NCBI RefSeq assembly: GCF_000003605.2 | Contig: NW_003132866.1 | Coordinates: 91,486-121,314, forward strand | Length of the DNA stretch: 29,829 nucleotides | From: Saccoglossus kowalevskii | Taxonomy: Eukaryota > Hemichordata > Enteropneusta > Harrimaniidae | Reading direction: 5' to 3' | Part shown: piece after piece, positions 22,102 to 29,829 of the stretch | How positions within the stretch are numbered: the first letter of the stretch is position 1 | How the letters are laid out: each line of letters starts with the position of its first letter | Position numbers and translations under genes: made by a program | Notes under the pieces: model-generated | What the model was told of the DNA's origin: nothing | The model's input: only the letters and a program-made list of their open reading frames with translations | Database searches by the model: none

Positions 22102-25100
22102 CTAAATTCAATATAAAAGCTGTTTTCAAAACGAGTTGTGTGCAAACAGTGACCCAGCACCACACCAATTCTGAATTTATTATCCTCATACACAACTAAA
22201 GCAAACTTTTTCAATGCTGCAAACCATTCTATATGACTTATAATACATTATTTTGTTTTAAAGGCACAGAAAAAATACTATTATTGTTCCCTAGCCAATA
22301 AACATTTAGTTCTAAATCTAGTACATAACTCTCGAAAGAAAGAACTAATTGTGCAAATACTACAAAGTAAGTACTACATGAAAAGTGGGAAATACCGTAG
22401 TCAGACAAATTTTGAAGCAGCGAAATTGTCGTCACAAGGTCTTTCATCTTAACCTCTTATAAAGGACATCAAATCAATAAATCACAAACATAGTTTGAAG
22501 CAAAATTTCAACTCGTTTCATTACATATAAACAAGCAAAATTATACTTGCCTACTTCATGATGATCTCTTTCAAACACATGCTCCCAAATTATCTTGAAA
22601 AAGCTATAAAAACCAAACTGAAGACCAGCATGAGGGAACAATTCCAATAATGTTGGAGCCAGGCCTCGATAAAAACTTCTTGTACCTTCTTCTTTGTACA
22701 TTGTCGATACAGCATGTGAAAAATTCCTGTAAATCTGAAATCAACAAGTCATTGTCAGTAACATAATTTGTGTCTGTATTTGTATGCATTTGCATTTCAG
22801 GAGGAAGGAAGAATAATATCAAGAAAATGTCATTAAAACTAAAAATTTGTCATAAACATGGCACCATTATGTCTCACCTCATTCCAAACTTAAACAAAAA
22901 CAGTAAAGTGTGTTAGAGAAACAGGGTGGAAAAATAAAATAAAATGGCTACCAGTTGTTAAATTTTATTAAACAAAATTGGTCAAATATTTATAAAGGAC
23001 ATTTGAAAAAAAAAACAAAAACATGGCTGCCAGTCAGTCATTTTGTATCAAATATTAAAACAAAACATTGTGTACCTGTAATCTATGTTGAGTGATATTC
23101 GAACCAAGTTTAAATGAAACTGGCTAAAGCATGTCTGAGAAACGGTTGATGACATTACATTGAAATTTTGTGATTCGGATTTTTTTGAATGATAATGGAC
23201 ACCATTCAGCCAAAGGTTGATTAACCAAAAAATTATTATGTTTGCTCTGGTACTAGCATTAAACAAAATCAGTGAAAGTGTAGCTGAAAAATAGGTAGAA
23301 AACATACAAAAAACAAAATGGCAGCCAGTCAGCCAACTTTTAATCAAATTGCGAAACAAAATAACATACATCAGTAACCTGATATGAGTTATGTGAATAC
23401 AAATTTTGAATGAAATTGGTAAAGGCATGCCTGACGAGCAGTTGATGACAAGTTAATTTATTAGTGTTTTGTGTGAAAAATCGATGCTAATCGGTCAAAA
23501 GGATGGATCAACATGCATATGTATGCCATTATGACTTATCTTTGTAACAATGTGTAACAAAATCAGGAAAGATGGCGGACTCCAAAACCTATAAAGTTCC
23601 TGGTTCAGACTACTGCCTAGACTTGCATACAGTCCCTTGTTTATTTGTTGTTGTTTTCTCATAAGATAAAATGTTCTGGGAGTGTAAATAGCAAAAGCCG
23701 AGTTACCGCGAAATAGTATGAAGTTATTTTCTTTCTCCTCATCTACTGTAGTATCCAAGATGCCACATTATAGTTATCAAATTTGACATCTTTCAGTTGA
23801 TGAGCAACAAAGTGGTATTAAAAGCAGTATATCACATGCCACTGATAGAGGGCGATATAATACTCAGCATTCATAGAATGACAAAGGTGCAATGTCCCAT
23901 CCTAATGAATCTATACAAATAGTACAAACTTGTACTCACCTTTGGTTCACCTTGAGCAACAAGTCTGGTTCTGACAACATCAAATGGTTGAGCAGCTACT
24001 GAGGCAAGGCAACCAGAAATACCACCACAAATAAAGTGATAAATTGGTTTATAATGACCATGTGTATATTTGTAAGAAAACTTATCAGAGCCTAGTTTAG
24101 TGAGATGTTCAAAGGAAAGAAACTGTAAAAAAATATATAAATATTGTAATAAGTATCCAAATAAATGGATTTATTTCTAAGATATTGCATTTGCACCAAA
24201 TTGTAAGATTCAACTTCCCAGTTTCCAGAACTTTGAATTGAATTATACACACACATACACTTCTTATCGTTGTTGTAACAACACAAATTATATTAACTTT
24301 TGATATAGTTGAATTAACTTTTAATATAATTGTGATATGAACTTAATTAAAACAAGTTCCTATATAGGGTTGCATTTTAATTGAAGTTTAATTTAAACTG
24401 ATGCATCACATATATACATATTTCAAACCACCGCTATCCAAATTTTATCATAGATTGTGTATTAAAGTTGTATTGTTGGCAAAATTTGAGGTCACTTAAC
24501 AATTTTTCTCATTGTTTGCGCTGTCACAAGTTTTCTCATAGACTGTGTCTTAAGGTAGTAGGATTAGGACTTTCCCCGCCTGTTATTAAGTATGCAGTTA
24601 TGGCAACGTATGTGTTTACAGAAAGCTGAGATGTGAATACAGTTGTGTATTTTTCAGGTTAATATTTGCTCCAGGGATTATGTTACGGACATTCCCATGA
24701 ATCTTTTATAAAAAAAGGGTTTTTCTACTTCACATAAAATGTTAATTTTGTGATATAATCCATCTTCAATTTTTCCACATGAGATTTGGTGACTTTGGTG
24801 AAGAAGCAACAGAATTCTGATGGGGATATCAGCAAATATTACAAAGGGTTTAAAACAAAATACTGCCAACAATACAAATTCATAAATAGCACAGTAGCAG
24901 TTATAAATTTTAGGCAAATGCTAATTAAAATGTATAAACCAAGTGTAGCCTTGTACAACCTCAGTGCATGCATGCTAAAATATACTATAGATGTATTTTG
25001 AATGATGTTAATGCCTACCTGTACAGCCCCAAACATAATACACAAAAACTGAGCGGGGACATGCCCTTTCCAAAATGCTGCAGGCCCCTCTTCTTGTAAA

Positions 25101-26086
25101 ATAGTCCTTGTAGCTTGTATCATACCGTGGTATTTAGAAGACTCACCGCTTAGTGGCTCAACTTGCAACTACAGAACAGACGAACAATAATTAATATCAG
25201 TTATGCACTATTACAGCAGGCAAATAAACTGATCAGTTTATTTCAGTTCCCGCTATAAACCCAGACTCTTCACATCATAGTAAATTATGCCCCCTTTGTA
25301 GCTTCTGATGTTACTACAGCTTGTAAATCTGGACCAATCAGCAAGTCTCCCCAATGTTTTGCAGGAACCAATCAATTGACTTGTACTATGAAGGGGTTGG
25401 AAAACCCTTCCCAAATAACAGTTTAAAGGGTGATGGTCGTTGCACCACGCATGTGTGACATTTGTGTTGATAAACATTGATTTTCCCATAATCCAATGGC
25501 TATTCTAATGTAGATCTGGAGTACATATTTGACCTGGTCGCAACATACACTAATTATCGCCGGTGGCTCCTTCGATGCCTTCCAATCACCAAAATCAACG
25601 AAATTACATAGTTAAAGTTTAGTAACCTCATAGTTTGAACTCGTTAGTCTGCAAGTCGCCATCTTTGTTCATATGAGTCCCATATCTCACGCATGCGTGG
25701 TGAAATGACCAATGCTCTTTAATTCTTATTGAAGAAATGGAATTTTCAGTTGGCATCTAATTTACTAACATAGACTAAAGTTAAATATGTGTGGACATGC
25801 ACACATGAACAAAAGGATGGATGAATAAAACCTAATAAATAAATCCATGCAGACATATCTGTGAAATGACACTGGACACACACAGACAGATAAACAGCAT
25901 CCAAATATAAATCCTATATATAGACACATCAGTGCAACACGTTAAAAAACAACCAACCTGAAATCTTATTTTCAGTACATCTAAAGGCTGGGCCACACAT
26001 CTTGTAACAACTCCACTCAAAGCACCAGCAGTAGCGTAATCCCATCCTGTTAATTCTACTTTCTTCTTTACATCAAACCCCACCAT
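21786..26086 (-). CDS. SLC25A19: Mitochondrial thiamine pyrophosphate carrier (five coding exons, frameshift in last exon)
   Basis: This gene encodes a mitochondrial carrier that imports thiamine pyrophosphate across the inner membrane. The exons join as 26086-25958, 25168-25019, 24122-23940, 22734-22551 and 22101-21786. The joined product is about 320 residues, the same length I recall for the human protein. All three SLC25 signatures are visible: [10 protein letters not shown] (P34), [10 protein letters not shown] (P139) and [10 protein letters not shown] (P237). They are followed by the matching matrix-helix motifs FWKG, FYRG and LFKG. Stretches such as [33 protein letters not shown] and ARAAFG match SLC25A19 rather than other carriers. 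The start MVGFD matches the human MVGYD. Introns 1-3 are phase 0 GT-AG and intron 4 is GC-AG. In exon 5 the frame breaks after SILK; helix 6 continues one frame over as [12 protein letters not shown]. The family call is very secure. Whether the break is biological or an assembly error is open. Confidence 0.95.
22551..22734 (-). CDS. SLC25A19: SLC25A19 coding exon 4
   Basis: This exon is 184 bases, 61 codons plus one base. The acceptor is GTTGATTTCAG. It runs from [17 protein letters not shown] through [17 protein letters not shown] to [10 protein letters not shown]. The best 3' end is GTAG|GCAAGT, a consensus GC donor. Its single leftover G joins GT of the next exon to make Gly. A GT donor at the GAA|GTAGGC position would break the phase. 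Confidence 0.9.
22935..23480 (+). repeat. Repeat family P array in SLC25A19 intron 3 (period about 300 bp)
   Basis: Successive units carry AAAATGGCTACCAG (22942), AACATGGCTGCCAGTCAG (23021) and AAAATGGCAGCCAGTCAGCC (about 23317). These are followed by AAACAAAATAACATACATCA-like and ATGAAACTGGCTAAAGCATG-like blocks and GGTTGATGAC. The last two units are about 300 bp apart. Related units lie at 26380-26620. Confidence 0.8.
23839..23854 (+). promoter_or_regulatory. CTCF-like motif
   Basis: CCACTGATAGAGGGCG in SLC25A19 intron 3 resembles the variant CACTAGAGGGCG with extra spacing. It is weak. Confidence 0.2.
23940..24122 (-). CDS. SLC25A19: SLC25A19 coding exon 3 (repeat 2 signature)
   Basis: This exon has 61 codons, phase 0 at both ends. 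The acceptor is TTTTTTACAG and the donor is AAG|GTGAGT. It begins [10 protein letters not shown] and contains [17 protein letters not shown], followed by the second signature PFDVVRTRL and GEPK at the end. Because its reading frame is split from any long open frame, it is easy to miss without homology. Confidence 0.94.
25019..25168 (-). CDS. SLC25A19: SLC25A19 coding exon 2
   Basis: This exon has 50 codons, phase 0 at both ends. The acceptor is TTCTGTAG and the donor is CAG|GTAGGC. It encodes the matrix loop and helix 2 of repeat 1, including [18 protein letters not shown] and FWKGHVPAQ. These align almost without gaps with the human protein. The first codon is TTG (Leu), internal to the protein and not a start. 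Confidence 0.94.
25222..25243. repeat. Perfect 22-bp palindrome
   Basis: AAATAAACTGATCAGTTTAT followed by TT reads identically on both strands. It lies in SLC25A19 intron 1, between exon 2 and the TTAA MITE. It carries AATAAA on each strand. No known role. Confidence 0.8.
25423..25722. mobile_element. TTAA-flanked MITE, family T, copy 2 (300 bp), in SLC25A19 intron 1
   Basis: The left end runs TTAAAGGGTGATGGTC, then CACCACGCATGTG. The right end on the other strand runs TTAAAGAGCATTGGTC, then CACCACGCATGCGTG. The inverted repeats are thus about 34 bp. This copy is better preserved at the termini than the one at 13812, and in the same orientation. It sits entirely within the first coding intron of SLC25A19. 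Confidence 0.9.
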
Positions 26087-26097
26087 AATCAGATTTC
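25958..26097 (-). CDS. SLC25A19: SLC25A19 exon with the start codon (repeat 1, helix 1)
   Basis: The coding part, 26086 to 25958, is exactly 43 codons from MVGFDVKKK to KIRFQ. It holds helix 1 and the first carrier signature. It ends CAG|GTTGG in phase 0. Eleven untranslated bases precede the ATG, back to a good acceptor, a T-rich tract ending TTCTTGTAG at 26098-26099. The gene therefore has at least one upstream non-coding exon. Confidence 0.93.
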
Positions 26098-26379
26098 CTA
26101 CAAGAACACAAAACGGATGTTATCCAGGAGTCACAGTATAATTTAGGCAACTGACATCATAATAAAGTAATATATAAACAAGCCATGCATGGCACAGTCC
26201 CTGTTAGCTATCAAATTTAAGATATACAGTTTTGTTTATAGTAATATAGCTGGAATATAACCATATCAGGAATATGATTATGATGATTGTTTAACATTAA
26301 AATGATTGACATTTGTATCTGGTCGTCAAACGAGTACTTGTCCACATTGGGAGATATTGCTCTGGAACAGCATTAATTA

Positions 26380-26620
26380 AAACAAAATCAGCCATTTTGA
26401 ATACATGTATATATCTATAACATGATGTATAACAAATATATAAAATTTGAACATAATCAGTCAAAGCATGTCAGAGATATGGCTCTAGAAGCCAAATCAT
26501 TAAAACAAAATGGCTGCCAGTCAGCCATTTTGAATCTGATCTGAAAAACAAAATGATGTGCATCAGGAACCTGTAATGTCTAATGTATGAATAGGATTGT
26601 TAAATATCAATATCCAATAA
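26380..26620 (+). repeat. Repeat family P in the SLC25A19 5'UTR intron
   Basis: Two units are present. AAACAAAATCAGCCATTTTG is followed by AGTCAAAGCATGTCAGAGA. Then AAACAAAATGGCTGCCAGTC is followed by AGCCATTTTG and ATGATGTGCATCAGGAACCT. These match the intron 3 units. The core at 26506-26532 is a perfect inverted repeat with 11-base arms, CAAAATGGCTG / CAGCCATTTTG, and a 5-base loop. Confidence 0.8.
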
Positions 26621-28080
26621 AAAAATTGAAATAACAACAACAAATATTGTAGATCCAAAGAGAAAAACAAGCCAAAAAACATACAGAACAATTAAATCTG
26701 ATAATGAACTACAAAATTGAATCTGGTTACCATAAACGCATCCAACTCATTATAATACTGTGTTCTGAACAGTGCTTGAGTTCAATGCACGATCATACAA
26801 ACGGATTGTGTGTATGTATGTAAGATTCACTGATATTCAATGTTTCCTATCATTTGTATTTTTTGTCTATTTGAAATCCTGGTCATTTTCATTTGGAAAT
26901 TTACCTACAAAATTTGTGTTTTCGCATGTCGTTTGCTCATGAACTTCTAAATAACTGAAATGAAAGTGTCAACGATGCACTATCTTCCAAGTCTTGTCGC
27001 CTTTGCCTTTCCAAGTTAAAAAGGACAAGCCTAAAAATAGGATAGGTTATTTATTAGAAGCACCCGGGGAACCAAAATTGGGACGCGAATCACTCCGGTG
27101 CTGAAAAACAGTGATAATAACCAAGGGGTAAGAGAATTATTTACCTTAGTGATAGCATGGTGATACATGCATTAGTGCATTGCATTATGTAATGCTTTTT
27201 GTCACCAATTTCTGATGCATCACACAATTTGCATATTCGCTCAATTTGTGGAATGTTTTACATCTTGCGGCCTGGCAAACAGAGATTATATTGCTAGAAA
27301 TGCATCATTTGTTGACCATTTATATTCCTAATTACAAGGGAGAGTGAAAAGTTTGCATATACACCAGTAGAAGCACATTTTAGAAGCAAGGGAACAATTT
27401 ACCGGTCATTTTGGAAATTTTCCAGGGAGTATGTTTATTCAAGGAAGTATGATTATTTGATTTTGAAGATTTGTTTGGGGGGTATGTTTATTTGGGACAT
27501 GAGAGTATTCATATCTATCATTGAGAAAGGATACTTCACCTAAGATGTTTGGAACATTAAATAATATTACTAAAGACTCTGATTACCTACTGGTACTACC
27601 ATTTTCTTTGAATTAACCAATTCATCAGGTCTGGCAGTATTGCAGTGGGGGCATCTCAACAGTTGAAAACTCAAGTTTAGTAGTTTTTGCAGTATGACAT
27701 ATAGATATGGATAGTTCATCCAGTGTCTTCTGTAAAATTCTTAACTTTCGCTTGTAATTTATTTTTGCTATTTTCACTGAAGGGAAGATTCAGTTAAAAT
27801 AAAATCCAGTGAATATACTTTTTTCCTATGTTTTACCCATAACTCATCGAAAATCAGTGAAAATAAACTCCAAACAAAACGCTCAAAATATCATTTCAAC
27901 GAAAATTAATTCCAGCAAAAATATTTCACAGTAGTCGATTATTATTGTCCATAATAGCAGTTACCCTGGTAGATGCATCGTATGATTTCTAGAAAATCTA
28001 CACACATATATCAACACTAACTATTGCAAAGTTGACGTCATCAACAAAATAATAAAAAAAAAATGTAAATGTACACTCAC
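26621..28080. other. 3' two thirds of the plus-strand span of the SLC25A19 5'UTR intron
   Basis: No exon is seen. At 27780-27935 a degenerate pattern of AGTGAAAATAAACTCC, AACGAAAATTAATTCC and AGCAAAAATATTTCAC recurs with roughly 35-45 base spacing, probably an old repeat. A GC-richer patch near 27060-27105 has weak inverted arms (AGCACCCGG / AGCACCGG). Confidence 0.5.
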
Positions 28081-28175
28081 CAGTAGGTTAATATGATTCA
28101 GAAAAGTTGGCCGTGTTTGAAGCAGACGACGATAGTAATCTTGACAACGCAATATTCTTTGTTGGCACTTTCAGG
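28081..28175 (-). other. SLC25A19: Probable non-coding 5'UTR exon of SLC25A19
   Basis: On the minus strand the segment ends CTACTG|GTGAGT at 28081/28080, a near-perfect donor. The next matching element on this strand is the acceptor 11 bases before the SLC25A19 ATG, which would give a 1,983-bp 5'UTR intron. The exon contains no minus-strand ATG from 28081 to about 28175, as expected of a leader. The 5' boundary is not visible; 28175 is nominal. Confidence 0.5.
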
Positions 28176-29201
28176 TAAGATTTATCAAAGCGAATGAATT
28201 TCAGTCATACATGTTGCATAACAACTGATCTGCAAGCTACGAACTTCATTGATGATTTCTTTAACAGGCCTCACAACGCACGTACATGCAACCTTCATTT
28301 CCATACCATTCCATTTCACTAAAGTTAATTGGTCCCAGTTCATGATACGAGTGTGAAGTTCGCATCAGATTCAGACTCATATTTCGAACTTAGCCTCGGA
28401 TTCACAACACGCTTGTCAAATTTAAATTGTGATGAATTGTGTAAATTATCCAGTGGTCAATCTGATTAAAATAAAATCTTTTTGTTTTCTTTTTCTTTTT
28501 TTAAATTTGTTGTCAACTAAAAATATGTATTTAATTTATTTTATTTTAATTTATGTTCTAAATTTCGGTAATCAAGAAAACCCACAAAGTGGTGAGAACA
28601 TATGACAAATACACAATAAAAACAAACAAACTAATTGTGTCAAATAAAAATGACATTCATTGATTCAATCATGGAGCTAGAAAGGGATTCAATGCATCAT
28701 ATTTTAAACAGATTGGTACAGAAGTAAATATGATGCTGAGTGAAAAGAAAAATACCAACAAAATTATATTTAAACAAAAGAGAGATTATTGCTTCATTCA
28801 GTTTCTATAGTGTAATACTATAATGATCGATGTTGAAAATTTATTCCAATGCCACAAAGTGTGGGGGGTCATAGACTGGGCTGAATCAGGAGCTGTGTTG
28901 TGAATCTGAGGCCGAATCTGAGGCGTGAATCTGACGGCAGCTTCATCTCCTAGTCATGCTGGCCTCGTTTTCGATCAGAGACTCAGGGCGCCTAGCTTAT
29001 TGAGAAAAAATGTTGCAATTAAAATTGGGAGTTCTGAGTTATGACCGATGAAGCAGACATTTTGTAATATTATATTTACAAATGTCATTACTTTTTAAAT
29101 AAAATTGTAAATGTTTTGATAGTTGAATTTCTGACAATACAATTTTTACTGCAGTATATTTCAGTAAGTTAGAGGATCTTACTTCCACATGATTGTCCAT
29201 C
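28176..29201. promoter_or_regulatory. Divergent intergenic region between SLC25A19 and EIF3B
   Basis: About 1 kb separates the probable SLC25A19 leader exon from the EIF3B ATG. Both promoters should lie here. No TATA box stands out. It contains the degenerate inverted pair around 28395-28412 and 28894-28910, with local duplication of GAATCTGAGGC, and a T-rich block at 28480-28560. Confidence 0.45.
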
Positions 29202-29355
29202 ATGGCGGAGGGTGGCGAGCAAAAGGAGAAAAGTGGCTCGAGTAAAGCCGATAAATCGAAAGAAAATGCAAACATCGCAGCGAGTGACAATAGTTATGAC
29301 GAAGAACCAGATTTTAGTGACCCAGAAGACTTCGTTGATGATATCAGCGAAGAAG
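29202..29355 (+). CDS. EIF3B: Eukaryotic translation initiation factor 3 subunit B, first coding exon (partial gene)
   Basis: eIF3b is a scaffold of the eIF3 complex on the 40S ribosome. Only its N-terminal acidic extension is here; the RRM and beta-propeller lie beyond the window. The exon has 51 codons plus one base, from MAEGGEQKEK to FVDDISEE. The stretch EEPDFSDPEDFVDDISEE corresponds to EPSFSDPEDFVDDVSEE of human EIF3B and to the start of insect eIF3b. The donor is GAAG|GTATGG at 29355/29356, just where the human sequence continues EELLGD. The ATG sits in a good context (A at -3, G at +4). The extension before the motif is about 30 residues. This resembles invertebrate orthologues and is much shorter than the human one. 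Confidence 0.9.
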
Positions 29356-29829
29356 GTATGGTAAACATTCCTTCCAGATTTTGTGTAGTTACGGCTCACA
29401 TGGTGTTCTTCCCATGCTTAGCAAAATTGCGAAATATTTCCCAGATGTAGTTAGTAGTGTTACAGTCGACATACATTGTTATGCTATTTTTCACGTCGGC
29501 ATAGATCAGCTCGTTTTAGCAAAATATCAAAATCGGTTAAATCTCGTTCCACTTTTATGCCGCCAGATGGCGCAATTAAAATATTGGGTGGGGTGTAAAA
29601 TGAATGCAATTTTGACAGTAGAAGATTTTTAGGCCATAAGAGTATTTTGCAATTTTAAACACTAGTATTTGATTAAATTAGTCAGTTTATTATAAATGAG
29701 AAGTTAGAAAATAAAGTTAATTTGATCCTTAAATATTTTCTAACTTTTCTAACCTGGAGATGTGGAACCATGGCACAGTCACTTGGGGGCTGAAAATCAA
29801 TAAATACTAATTTTCAAAAAAAAATCATC
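29356..29829 (+). other. 5' part of EIF3B intron 1
   Basis: The intron begins at the GTATGG donor and runs off the window. The frame after the donor closes without resembling eIF3b, which supports an intron. It contains a CTCF-like motif at 29560-29573 and AT-rich sequence after 29630. I see no second exon before the window ends. Confidence 0.75.
29560..29573 (+). promoter_or_regulatory. CTCF-like motif in EIF3B intron 1
   Basis: CCGCCAGATGGCGC lies about 200 bases inside the first intron of EIF3B and is a good core match. It is also nearly palindromic, GCGCCATCTGGCGG on the other strand. Confidence 0.35.

Noticed and set aside
21879-22199. Plus-strand 106-codon open frame
   Set aside because: It is the antisense shadow of SLC25A19 exon 5, whose minus-strand product clearly matches the carrier family.
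1-29829. tRNA, rRNA or CRISPR features
   Set aside because: I saw no tRNA-like A and B box pairs with a foldable cloverleaf, no rRNA core sequences and no regularly spaced repeat-spacer array.

Overview
The window is AT-rich animal nuclear DNA. Short coding exons are separated by introns of 0.45-2 kb with GT/GC...AG boundaries, and the intergenic space is filled with small non-autonomous DNA transposons. The recognisable proteins are animal housekeeping genes, and they are translated with the standard code. Intron sizes, the MITE load and the AT-rich spacers fit an invertebrate, perhaps a marine deuterostome or lophotrochozoan. I cannot fix the phylum from sequence alone.

Right third (about 21.8-29.4 kb): two genes lie head to head. 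On the minus strand is a complete SLC25A19-type mitochondrial thiamine pyrophosphate carrier. It has five coding exons between 26086 and 21786, a probable 5'UTR exon ending at 28081, and a consensus GC-AG intron 4. The last exon carries an apparent one-base deletion near 21868-21873. Transmembrane helix 6 and the C-terminus are present but in another frame. On the plus strand, 29202-29355 is the first coding exon of EIF3B (translation initiation factor 3 subunit B), and the rest of that gene lies outside the window. The 5' ends of the two genes are about 1 kb apart.

Middle (18.8-21.4 kb, minus strand): directly downstream of the carrier I reconstruct a probable unrecognised gene. It has five small exons with mostly compatible phases, from ATG 21366 to stop TAA 18816, and encodes about 160-176 residues. 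I do not recognise the family.

Left two thirds (1-18.8 kb): I find no gene I can support. This part holds a 130-bp higher-order tandem repeat next to a purine-only tract (15.3-15.9 kb), a 164-bp hAT-type MITE with a perfect 8-bp target duplication (16825-16988), and several TTAA-flanked MITEs (12792, 13812 and 14804, with relatives at 20386 and 25423). It also holds direct duplications (11.5-12.0 and 13.26-13.56 kb) and a dispersed family with copies at 1.8, 9.8 and 10.3 kb. Four CTCF-like motifs are scattered through the window. The carrier introns contain a further repeat family with a strong palindromic core.
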